From Neorhizobium vignae (GTDB lineage: Bacteria > Pseudomonadota > Alphaproteobacteria > Rhizobiales > Rhizobiaceae), in NCBI RefSeq assembly GCF_000732195.1, contig NZ_JNNU01000004.1, forward strand, positions 62,001-126,000: a DNA stretch of 64,000 nt. The letters run 5' to 3'. How positions within the stretch are numbered: the stretch's first letter is position 1; every line of letters begins with the position of its first letter. The notes beneath the pieces were generated by a model. That model made no database searches, was not told where the DNA came from, and saw only the letters and a list, made by a program, of their open reading frames with translations. Positions 58,005-64,000 of the stretch are shown here, piece by piece. Position numbers and translations under genes: made by a program.

Positions 58005-59561
58005 ATGGGTTTATCCGCTAATCTTTTCCTACGCCAAACCCAATCGCTGGTGATGACACCGCAGCTGATGCAATCCATCCAGCTGCTGCAGATGACGCAT
58101 TTCGAACTCAACCAGTTCATCGCCCAGGAAGTCGAAAAGAACCCGCTGCTTGAAATTACATCAAGCGAGAGCGAAAACGACGCGGAAACAGGCTTCGAGA
58201 CAGCCGACGACTTTGCCCCGACCGAAAGCCGCGAGAGTTCGGCGGCCGCTGAAGTCGACAGCGACTGGTATGAGGGCTCCTCCGCCATCAGCGCCGAGAG
58301 GCTGGGCGAAGGGCTCGATACGGGCTTCGAAAACGTCTTCCCGGACGACGGCCCGGTGCGGCGCGCCGATGCGCCGGAGCTGCTCAGCCAGTGGAAATCG
58401 ATGCCGGGCGGCGAGTCCGGCGAAGACTACGACCTGGATGATTTCGTCGCCGGCCAGGTGACGCTGCGCGACCACCTGAACCAGCAGATTCCCTTCCTGA
58501 TCGTCGATGCGGCCAGCCGCCTGATTGCTCAGCATCTCGTCGATCAGCTCGACGAGGCCGGCTACATGCTGGGCGACATCGAGGAGATCGCCGCCCGCCT
58601 CGGCAGAAGCTCCGAGAATGTGGAGGCCATCCTGCACTCGCTCCAGACGCTCGATCCGCCGGGCGTCTTCGCCCGATCGCTCAGCGAATGTCTTGCGATC
58701 CAGCTTCGGGAAAAGGACCGGCTCGACCCGGCCATGGATGCCATGATCAGACATCTGGATCTGCTCGGCAAACGCGACTTCGCCTCGCTTCGAAAGATCT
58801 GCGGCGTCGACGACGAAGACCTGATCGACATGCTGGCCGAAATTCGCGGCCTCAACCCGAAGCCCGGCGCGGGTTTCGAGCGCGGCATGTCAGAGACGAT
58901 TTCGCCGGATATCGTCGTGCGTGCATCACCCGACGGCGGTTGGATGGTGGAACTCAATCCGGACACCCTGCCGCGCGTTCTGGTGAACCACACCTATTTC
59001 CAGACGGTGTCGAAGAACTGCCCGAAGAACGGCGACGACCATAATTTCCTTTCCGACTGCATGCAGAACGCCAACTGGCTGACGCGCAGCCTCGACCAGC
59101 GGGCCAAGACGATCATGAAGGTGGCGACCGAAATCGTCCGCCAGCAGGATGCCTTCCTGATGCACGGCGTCGATCACCTGCGGCCGCTCAACCTCAAGAC
59201 CGTTGCCGAAGCGATCAAGATGCATGAATCCACGGTCAGCCGTGTCACCTCCAACAAATACATGCTGACACCGCGGGGCCTGTTCGAACTCAAATATTTC
59301 TTCACGGTGTCGATCGGCTCGGCGGAAGAAGGCGGCGACAGCCATTCGGCCGAGGCCGTGCGCCACCGGATTCGCCTGCTCATCGCCCAGGAAACGCCGG
59401 ATGCGGTGCTTTCGGACGACGATATCGTGATCAGCCTGAAACGCGGCGGCGTCGAGCTTGCGCGCCGGACCGTCGCTAAATACCGCGAGGCGATGAACAT
59501 CCCCTCCTCCGTTCAGCGCCGCCGCGAAAAGCGTGCGATCGCCGGGGTCGCGGCATACTGA
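58005..59561 (+). CDS. rpoN: RNA polymerase sigma-54 factor
   Basis: Alternative sigma factor for nitrogen and other regulons. The 518-residue protein has region I (LFLRQTQSLVMTPQLMQSIQ, residues 7-26), an acidic region II (about 50-120), the core-binding region, and a helix-turn-helix around AEAIKMHESTVSRVTSNKYM. The RpoN box ARRTVAKYRE is at residues 486-495. I start at ATG 58005, matching rhizobial RpoN N-termini; a TTG at 57981 adds eight residues. It may be expressed partly from its own promoter in the 189-base gap after lptB. Confidence 0.97.
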   Translation: MGLSANLFLRQTQSLVMTPQLMQSIQLLQMTHFELNQFIAQEVEKNPLLEITSSESENDAETGFETADDFAPTESRESSAAAEVDSDWYEGSSAISAERLGEGLDTGFENVFPDDGPVRRADAPELLSQWKSMPGGESGEDYDLDDFVAGQVTLRDHLNQQIPFLIVDAASRLIAQHLVDQLDEAGYMLGDIEEIAARLGRSSENVEAILHSLQTLDPPGVFARSLSECLAIQLREKDRLDPAMDAMIRHLDLLGKRDFASLRKICGVDDEDLIDMLAEIRGLNPKPGAGFERGMSETISPDIVVRASPDGGWMVELNPDTLPRVLVNHTYFQTVSKNCPKNGDDHNFLSDCMQNANWLTRSLDQRAKTIMKVATEIVRQQDAFLMHGVDHLRPLNLKTVAEAIKMHESTVSRVTSNKYMLTPRGLFELKYFFTVSIGSAEEGGDSHSAEAVRHRIRLLIAQETPDAVLSDDDIVISLKRGGVELARRTVAKYREAMNIPSSVQRRREKRAIAGVAAY

Positions 59562-59622
59562 AACATGGGCGAAACAGGCGGTTCTCCACAGGCCTACGTA
59601 GAAATCCCGAGACCGGCCACCG

Positions 59623-59651
59623 TTGACATTTAAAACATCGGGCGCTAGAAG
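59623..59651 (+). promoter_or_regulatory. Sigma70-like promoter of hpf
   Basis: Perfect -35 TTGACA (59623-59628), 17-base spacer, -10 TAGAAG (59646-59651). The predicted start near 59658 gives a leader of about 150 bases before hpf, long enough for regulation. It allows hpf-ptsN to be expressed apart from rpoN. Confidence 0.65.
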
Positions 59652-59667
59652 CCCGCCGCAACTGCAC

Positions 59668-59691
59668 GGGACATGGCACGAAACGTGTCCC
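59668..59691. repeat. Nested palindrome in the hpf leader
   Basis: Outer arms GGGACA (59668-59673) and TGTCCC (59686-59691) enclose a second dyad CACG-AAA-CGTG (59677-59687). It starts about 10 bases after the predicted transcription start. It may be a repressor site or an mRNA hairpin. Confidence 0.5.
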
Positions 59692-59809
59692 ATCATCCAG
59701 ACAGGCACCGATTGCAGCAATTTAGCGCAGTGGCGTGCGAACGGCTTGGATGAGGGGACGGCTTGGCGTAGACTGAAACACGCAAGTCACGACAAGAAGG
59801 AAGAACTCC

Positions 59810-60385
59810 ATGAGTGTGCGTGTATCCGGTAAGCATATGGAAATTGGCGATTCGTTCCGTCAAAGGATCGAGGACCAAATCGGAGAAGCGGTTACAAAAT
59901 ACTTCGACGGAGGCTATTCGAGCCAAGTCATCGTGGAAAAGGCTGGTTCGCGCTTTTCTGCCGACTGCAAGGTGCATCTCGATACCGGGATCGTCCTGCA
60001 TGCGGCTGGCGAGGCGAATGATCCGCAGATCAGTTTCGACGCCGCAGCACAGCGGATCGAAAAGCGTCTGCGCCGCTACAAGCGGCGGCTCAAGGATCAT
60101 CATGCCGGCAACCATGTGAATGGTTATGCGGAAGTTGCCTACACTGTTATGGACAGCGTACCGGATGAAGGGGAGGAAGTGCCCGAGGATTTCGCGCCGA
60201 CCATTGTCGCGGAAAGCTCGAAGCAGTTGAAGACGATGACGGTCGCAAGCGCCGTCATGGCACTTGATATGACAGACGAGCCTGTTCTTCTGTTCCGCAG
60301 CCCCGGCAAGGAACATCTGAACATTGTGTACCGCCGCAATGACGGCAATATTGGCTGGATCGATTCCACCAATATCAAGAACTGA
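59810..60385 (+). CDS. hpf: Ribosome hibernation promoting factor (long form)
   Basis: Binds the 30S decoding centre and drives 70S dimerisation in stationary phase. The 191-residue protein is the long type. The N-terminal Hpf/RaiA domain covers residues 1-100 (MSVRVSGKHMEIGDSFRQRI, later RIEKRLRRYKRRLKDHH), and a C-terminal dimerisation domain about 135-190 (SSKQLKTMTVASAVMALDMT, RRNDGNIGWIDS). Shine-Dalgarno AAGGAAG precedes ATG. It is the gene usually found between rpoN and ptsN. Confidence 0.95.
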   Translation: MSVRVSGKHMEIGDSFRQRIEDQIGEAVTKYFDGGYSSQVIVEKAGSRFSADCKVHLDTGIVLHAAGEANDPQISFDAAAQRIEKRLRRYKRRLKDHHAGNHVNGYAEVAYTVMDSVPDEGEEVPEDFAPTIVAESSKQLKTMTVASAVMALDMTDEPVLLFRSPGKEHLNIVYRRNDGNIGWIDSTNIKN

Positions 60386-60461
60386 CACCTGGGGAGAGCG
60401 TCGGAGACGGCGCTCCCCTTCGCCTAGGGCACAAGCTCTTGCGGCACGAAGGATGACGAGA

Positions 60462-60926
60462 ATGGCATTGGCAGATTTGCTGCAGCAAGATGCGATTATT
60501 CCTGCCCTAAAGGTAAATTCCAAAAAACAGCTATTGCAGGAGCTGGCGGCCAAGGCTTCCAAGCTGACGGGTGTGAGCGAACGAGAAATCTTCGACATCA
60601 TCCTGCAGCGCGAAAGGCTCGGCTCCACCGGCGTTGGCCACGGCATCGCCATCCCGCACGGCAAGCTCAACAGCATCTCATCGATCAAGGGTATTTTTGC
60701 GCGCCTTGAAGCGCCTGTCGATTTCGAAGCGCTCGATGACGAGCCGGTCGATCTGGTGTTTCTGCTGCTCGCACCCGAAGGGGCCGGCGCCGACCATTTG
60801 AAGGCCCTGTCGCGCATCGCACGCGTCCTGCGCGACCAGGAACTTGTCGCCAAGCTGCGCAAGACCGATTCCGCTTCGGCGATCTATGCCTTCCTCAACG
60901 AGGAGCAGGCAAACCACGCCGCCTGA
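60462..60926 (+). CDS. ptsN: Nitrogen-PTS enzyme IIA (PtsN)
   Basis: Regulatory phosphoprotein of PTS-Ntr that controls K+ transport and other functions. The 154-residue protein has the phospho-site H66 in VGHGIAIPHGKLNS, preceded by QRERLGSTGVG, the EIIA-Ntr signature. I chose ATG 60462, with AAGGA 8 bases upstream; ATG 60453 is too close to that site. It follows hpf by 76 bases and ends at a strong terminator. Confidence 0.96.
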   Translation: MALADLLQQDAIIPALKVNSKKQLLQELAAKASKLTGVSEREIFDIILQRERLGSTGVGHGIAIPHGKLNSISSIKGIFARLEAPVDFEALDDEPVDLVFLLLAPEGAGADHLKALSRIARVLRDQELVAKLRKTDSASAIYAFLNEEQANHAA

Positions 60927-60954
60927 CCGCATACACTTTCGTGGGGACGAAACG

Positions 60955-60996
60955 AACCGCCCGGCTGCTGACAAAGCGCCGGGCGGTTTTGTTCTT
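60955..60996 (+). terminator. Intrinsic terminator after ptsN
   Basis: AACCGCCCGGC (60955-60965) and GCCGGGCGGTT (60978-60988) form a perfect 11-base-pair stem with a 12-base loop, followed by TTGTTCTT. It closes the rpoN-hpf-ptsN region. Confidence 0.92.
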
Positions 60997-61090
60997 GGGC
61001 AGCAGTTCAGCTGGAAGATCTGTGGAATTGGTGGTGCGGACGCTTGCCATCAGGACTGCGAAACGCCGACTGAGTGCCTGGCGCAAACCG

Positions 61091-61114
61091 AAAAGCGGGC
61101 CTGCGCCCGCTTTT
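61091..61114. terminator. Symmetric terminator after grpE
   Basis: AAAAGCGGGC (61091-61100) and GCCCGCTTTT (61105-61114) form a perfect 10-base-pair stem with loop CTGC. The A/T ends give a T-run on either strand. It lies 8 bases after the grpE stop and can terminate in both directions. Confidence 0.9.
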
Positions 61115-61122
61115 CAAAGCCT

Positions 61123-61764
61123 TCAGGCATTTTTCTCGCCGGCGGCTTCCGCGGAGACTTCCGCCTTCGGGCCGCCCTTTGCAACGCCGACCATGGCGGG
61201 GCGCAGCACGCGTTCGCCGATCGTGAAACCGGCCTGGACGACCTGAACGACGGTGTTGTTCGGAACAGCCGGGTTGGGGATCTCGAACATGGCCTGGTGG
61301 AAGTTCGGATCGAATTTCTGGCCTTCAGCATCGATCTTCTTCACGCCGTGGCGTTCCAGCGCCGACAGCATGGAGCGCTCGGTCATCTCGACGCCCTCCA
61401 GGAGCGTGGTCAGCGAGGCATCTGCCGTCGCGCGCATTTCGGTCGGCACGGCATCCAGCGCCCGGCGCAGGTTGTCCGAAACGGCGAGCATGTCGCGCGC
61501 AAAGCCGGCCGCCGCATAGGACTTGGCGTCCTTGATTTCGCGTTCGGTGCGGCGGCGCAGGTTATCCATTTCGGCCGCCAGCCGCAGAAAGCGGTCGCGC
61601 AGCTCGTTATTTTCGGCTTTCAGCAATTCCAGCGGATCCGGTTCGGCGGCAGGCGCCTCGGCATTCTTCTGGTTGGCCGCGTCCTCAAGAGCAGATGCAA
61701 CAGCTTCAACCGTGTTCTCCGCGGCGGTTGCGTCAGGTCCGTTCTTGTTGGTTTCGTCGGTCAT
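61123..61764 (-). CDS. grpE: Nucleotide exchange factor GrpE
   Basis: Releases ADP from DnaK. The 213-residue protein has a disordered acidic N-terminus (about 45 residues), a long coiled helix ([20 protein letters not shown], then [20 protein letters not shown]), and the beta-domain with [20 protein letters not shown] and [16 protein letters not shown], the GrpE signature. It lies 116 bases after hrcA on the same strand. A loose heat-shock-like promoter (CTTG at 61845-61842, CTCGATAT about 17 bases on) is visible upstream but is not convincing alone. Confidence 0.96.
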   Translation of the reverse strand: MTDETNKNGPDATAAENTVEAVASALEDAANQKNAEAPAAEPDPLELLKAENNELRDRFLRLAAEMDNLRRRTEREIKDAKSYAAAGFARDMLAVSDNLRRALDAVPTEMRATADASLTTLLEGVEMTERSMLSALERHGVKKIDAEGQKFDPNFHQAMFEIPNPAVPNNTVVQVVQAGFTIGERVLRPAMVGVAKGGPKAEVSAEAAGEKNA

Positions 61765-61880
61765 GACGGTCTCCGGTTATTCTTGGCTTGGATTTATGGG
61801 CTTGGATTTGTGCCCGATATCGAGGTTTAAAGTGAAAAAATCAAGGCTTGATGGGAAAGTTGGGCGGCACCGCCGTGAAT

Positions 61881-62960
61881 TCAGCGCGACAGCCTGGCAA
61901 GCAGCTGCGCGGTGTAATCCACCATCGGCACGATGCGCGAATAGTTCAGCCGCGTCGGCCCGATGACGCCGACAGCGCCGACGATCCGGTCTTCGCCGTC
62001 ACGATAGGGCGCCACGATGAGGGAAGAGCCCGACAGGGAGAACAATTTGTTTTCCGAGCCGATGAAGATTCGCACGCCCGGTCCCTTCTCAGCGAGATCG
62101 AGGATTTCGATCAGGCTGTCCTTCTTTTCGAGATCGTCGAAAAGCAACCGCAGGCGATCGAGATCGGCAACATCCGCCAGGCCTTCGAGCAGATTTGCCC
62201 GGCCGCGGACGATGAGCTGGGTCGGCTTGCCTTCCTCGCTATCGCCGGACCAGACCGCAAGACCGCGCTCAACCAGTTCCTGCGAGAGCGCATGGAGCTC
62301 TCCCTGTACCTGATCCTTGAGCGTCTTCAGCTGGCCGCGCAATTCCGGCAGCGTCTGGCCGCTCAGGTGGGCGTTGAGGAAATTGGCCGCCTCGGTCAGC
62401 TGTGACGATGTCACGCCGGCCGGAAGTTCGATAATACGGTTTTCCACCTGGTTATGATCGCCGACAAGCACCGCAAGCGCCTTGGTCGGTTCGAGACGAA
62501 TGAACTCGACGTGCTTTAGGACCGGGTCGCTCTTGGTGGTAATGACGATCCCGGCGCCGCGCGAGACGCCCGACAACATGCGGCTCGCCTCCGCCATCAG
62601 GCTCTCCATCGGCTGATCGCGATCCGCGGGCCGAATCTGCCGGTCGATATTGGCACGCTCCTCGGCGGAGAGGTCTCCGACCTGCATGAAAGCGTCGACG
62701 AAAAAACGAAGCCCGGACTGGGTCGGCAGGCGGCCGGCGCTGATATGCGGGGAGTAGATGAGCCCGAGTTCCTCGAGATCGCTCATCACATTGCGCACCG
62801 ACGCCGGCGACAGCGATATGGGCAGCAGGCGGGAAAGATTTCGCGAGCCGAGCGGTTCGCCGGTCTCCAGATAGCTTTCCACGATGCGGCGGAAAATTTC
62901 CCGCGAACGGTCATCGAGCACAGAGCCGCTGTCCCTACCCGTCGATGCCGAAAATCCCAT
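61881..62960 (-). CDS. hrcA: Heat-inducible transcription repressor HrcA
   Basis: Repressor that binds CIRCE elements, mainly at groESL, with activity set by GroEL. The 359-residue protein has the winged helix at about residues 10-95 ([40 protein letters not shown] and [20 protein letters not shown]). The GAF-like domain and the inserted dimer region end with [20 protein letters not shown], a strong family signature. No CIRCE is visible near hrcA or grpE, so its targets are elsewhere. It is divergent from rph. Confidence 0.96.
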   Translation of the reverse strand: MGFSASTGRDSGSVLDDRSREIFRRIVESYLETGEPLGSRNLSRLLPISLSPASVRNVMSDLEELGLIYSPHISAGRLPTQSGLRFFVDAFMQVGDLSAEERANIDRQIRPADRDQPMESLMAEASRMLSGVSRGAGIVITTKSDPVLKHVEFIRLEPTKALAVLVGDHNQVENRIIELPAGVTSSQLTEAANFLNAHLSGQTLPELRGQLKTLKDQVQGELHALSQELVERGLAVWSGDSEEGKPTQLIVRGRANLLEGLADVADLDRLRLLFDDLEKKDSLIEILDLAEKGPGVRIFIGSENKLFSLSGSSLIVAPYRDGEDRIVGAVGVIGPTRLNYSRIVPMVDYTAQLLARLSR

Positions 62961-62994
62961 CTAGACCTTCACCGTTCCGTTGATGTTTTCACAA

Positions 62995-63023
62995 AATATA
63001 GTCATTCGCCGCCCCTTCTCCAA
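62995..63023 (-). promoter_or_regulatory. Probable hrcA promoter
   Basis: On the minus strand, TTGGAG (63023-63018), 17-base spacer, TATATT (63000-62995). The start would lie about 27 bases before the hrcA ATG. Confidence 0.55.
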
Positions 63024-63078
63024 AGGGAAAATCACCGCAGCCACAATCGGCTACTGTACACGCATTAGGCCTTTTTCT

Positions 63079-63107
63079 TTGCAAAAGCTTGGCCGGAGCC
63101 GTAGAAG
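63079..63107 (+). promoter_or_regulatory. Probable rph promoter
   Basis: TTGCAA (63079-63084), 17-base spacer, TAGAAG (63102-63107), placing the start about 22 bases before the rph ATG. The same -10 sequence occurs in the hpf promoter. Confidence 0.55.
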
Positions 63108-63135
63108 GCGAAAACAGAAATCCAGGGAGTGAAGC

Positions 63136-63852
63136 ATGCGGCCTTCAGGCAGACAGTTGAACCAGATGCGCAAGGTCTCGTTCGAGCGCAATTTCTCCAA
63201 ACATGCGGAAGGCTCCTGCCTCGTGAAGTTCGGCGACACGCACGTGCTGTGCACCGCGAGTCTCGAAGAAAAGACGCCGCCGTGGCTGCGCAACAGCGGC
63301 AAGGGCTGGGTGACGGCCGAGTACGGCATGCTGCCGCGCGCCACCGGCGACCGTATGAAGCGCGAAGCCGCCGCCGGCAAGCAAGGCGGCCGTACCCAGG
63401 AAATCCAACGTCTGATCGGCCGCTCCTTGCGCGCCGTGATCGACCTCGAAGCGCTCGGCGAAAAGCAGATCACCATCGACTGTGACGTCATCCAGGCGGA
63501 TGGCGGCACTCGCACGGCCTCGATCACCGGTGGCTGGATTGCGCTTTACGACTGCCTGAAGTGGATGGAAGCCCGCTCGATGACCAAGGTCGACAAGGTG
63601 CTGAAGGATCATGTCGCGGCGATCTCCTGCGGCATCTTTGCCGGCCAGCCGGTGATCGACCTCGACTATATCGAGGATTCGGCTGCTGAGACCGACGCCA
63701 ATTTCGTCATGACGGGCACCGGCGGCATCGTCGAAGTGCAGGGCACGGCCGAGGGCAAGCCGTTCAGCCAGGAAGAGTTCCTGAAGCTGCTGGCACTCGC
63801 CCAGGACGGCACCCAGGAACTGGTGGCGATGCAGAAGGCGGCGATTGCCTGA
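63136..63852 (+). CDS. rph: Ribonuclease PH
   Basis: Phosphorolytic 3'-5' exoribonuclease that trims tRNA 3' ends. The 238-residue protein begins [20 protein letters not shown]. It has [15 protein letters not shown], the phosphate-site Arg segment [20 protein letters not shown] near residue 83, and [20 protein letters not shown] near 116. [18 protein letters not shown] near residue 190 is also typical. It is divergent from hrcA, a pairing common in alphaproteobacteria. Confidence 0.97.
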   Translation: MRPSGRQLNQMRKVSFERNFSKHAEGSCLVKFGDTHVLCTASLEEKTPPWLRNSGKGWVTAEYGMLPRATGDRMKREAAAGKQGGRTQEIQRLIGRSLRAVIDLEALGEKQITIDCDVIQADGGTRTASITGGWIALYDCLKWMEARSMTKVDKVLKDHVAAISCGIFAGQPVIDLDYIEDSAAETDANFVMTGTGGIVEVQGTAEGKPFSQEEFLKLLALAQDGTQELVAMQKAAIA

Positions 63853-63870
63853 TATTGAAAGAGGTGCGGC

Positions 63871-64000
63871 TTGATCGAAGGCATTCTCGAAACCGCACTT
63901 TATGCCGATGATCTCGATGCCGCCGAAGCGTTTTACGGCGGCATTCTCGGACTTGAGAGAGTGTTGCGCGCGGGCAACCGGCATGTGTTCTTCCGCTGCG
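63871..64000 (+). CDS. VOC/glyoxalase family protein (5' part only)
   Basis: Only the first 43 codons are inside the window. They read LIEGILETALYADDLDAAEA then FYGGILGLERVLRAG, the first beta-alpha-beta unit of a VOC module. The start is probably TTG 63871, with GAGGTG about 6 bases upstream and 18 bases after rph. Co-transcription with rph is likely. The function is not assignable from this fragment. Confidence 0.72.
   Translation, partial: MIEGILETALYADDLDAAEAFYGGILGLERVLRAGNRHVFFRC

Noticed and set aside
59671..59715. Sigma54-like boxes upstream of hpf (TGGCACG and GGCAC...TTGCA)
   Set aside because: The GG and GC doublets are not spaced by ten bases in either candidate, so neither fits a -24/-12 promoter.
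62961..63135. CIRCE operator near hrcA
   Set aside because: No TTAGCACTC/GAGTGCTAA-type inverted repeat is present in the hrcA-rph gap or before grpE.

Overview
The window is a chromosomal stretch from an alphaproteobacterium of the order Hyphomicrobiales, most likely Rhizobiaceae (Rhizobium/Agrobacterium/Sinorhizobium type). The basis is high GC content, protein sequences that read as rhizobial, and gene order I recognise from that family: rpmH-rnpA-yidC-engB-argB; dapD-dapE-truA-fmt-def; metK-praR/phrR-lnt-corC-ybeY-phoH-miaB-olsA-fur/mur-rimI-tsaB-nfuA-trpS-murJ-glnD-mutS-tme-olsB-lspA; lptC-lptA-lptB-rpoN-hpf-ptsN; and hrcA-grpE next to rph. The genus cannot be fixed by eye. I see no rRNA, tRNA, insertion sequence, prophage, CRISPR array or toxin-antitoxin module.

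Layout. 1-1621: 5' part of a chemoreceptor gene (minus). 1.8-5.3 kb (plus): rpmH, rnpA, yidC and engB, i.e. ribosome, tRNA and membrane-insertion functions. 5.3-11.8 kb: a mixed accessory stretch around argB, with a secreted fasciclin-domain protein, a PEP-mutase-like enzyme, a DMT transporter, a HAD 5'-nucleotidase, a secreted four-EF-hand protein, a coiled-coil protein and a LOG-family protein. 12-15.3 kb (plus): dapD, dapE and two tandem paralogous membrane proteins. 15.3-17.6 kb (minus): def, fmt and truA. 17.7-21.9 kb: rmuC, ribokinase, nucleoside hydrolase, and hsp20 with a DUF1150 gene. 21.9-53.2 kb (almost all minus): a long run of conserved genes for tRNA and rRNA modification, lipoprotein maturation (lnt, lspA), envelope lipids (olsA, olsB), metal regulation, nitrogen sensing (glnD), repair (mutS) and C4 metabolism (malic enzyme), plus a membrane-bound AraC regulator and a cytoplasmic hybrid histidine kinase. 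53.3-64 kb: a CoxG-like protein, lapA-like, ihfB, sppA, the lptCAB-rpoN-hpf-ptsN run, grpE/hrcA, rph and a truncated VOC gene.

How the genes fit together. Several sets are functionally linked. Protein and lipoprotein export: YidC, LspA, Lnt, SppA. LPS export: LptCAB. Ornithine-lipid synthesis: OlsB makes the lyso-lipid and OlsA acylates it. Nitrogen control: GlnD, RpoN and PtsN. Translation start: Fmt and Def. Lysine/diaminopimelate synthesis: DapD and DapE. Heat shock: Hsp20, GrpE and HrcA.

The best regulatory signal is upstream of hsp20. An RpoH-type promoter is followed by a short leader whose last hairpin buries the Shine-Dalgarno sequence behind a UCGCU motif with a bulged G, the hallmark of a ROSE RNA thermometer. 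Clear sigma70-like promoters are visible for rpmH, hpf, hrcA and rph, and several strong intrinsic terminators are present. I found no convincing new multi-gene system. The most notable leads are the hsp20 thermometer, the tandem paralog pair after dapE, an orphan promoter before rpmH, palindromes in the hpf and metK leaders, and a hairpin-rich AT-rich gap at about 36.1 kb.
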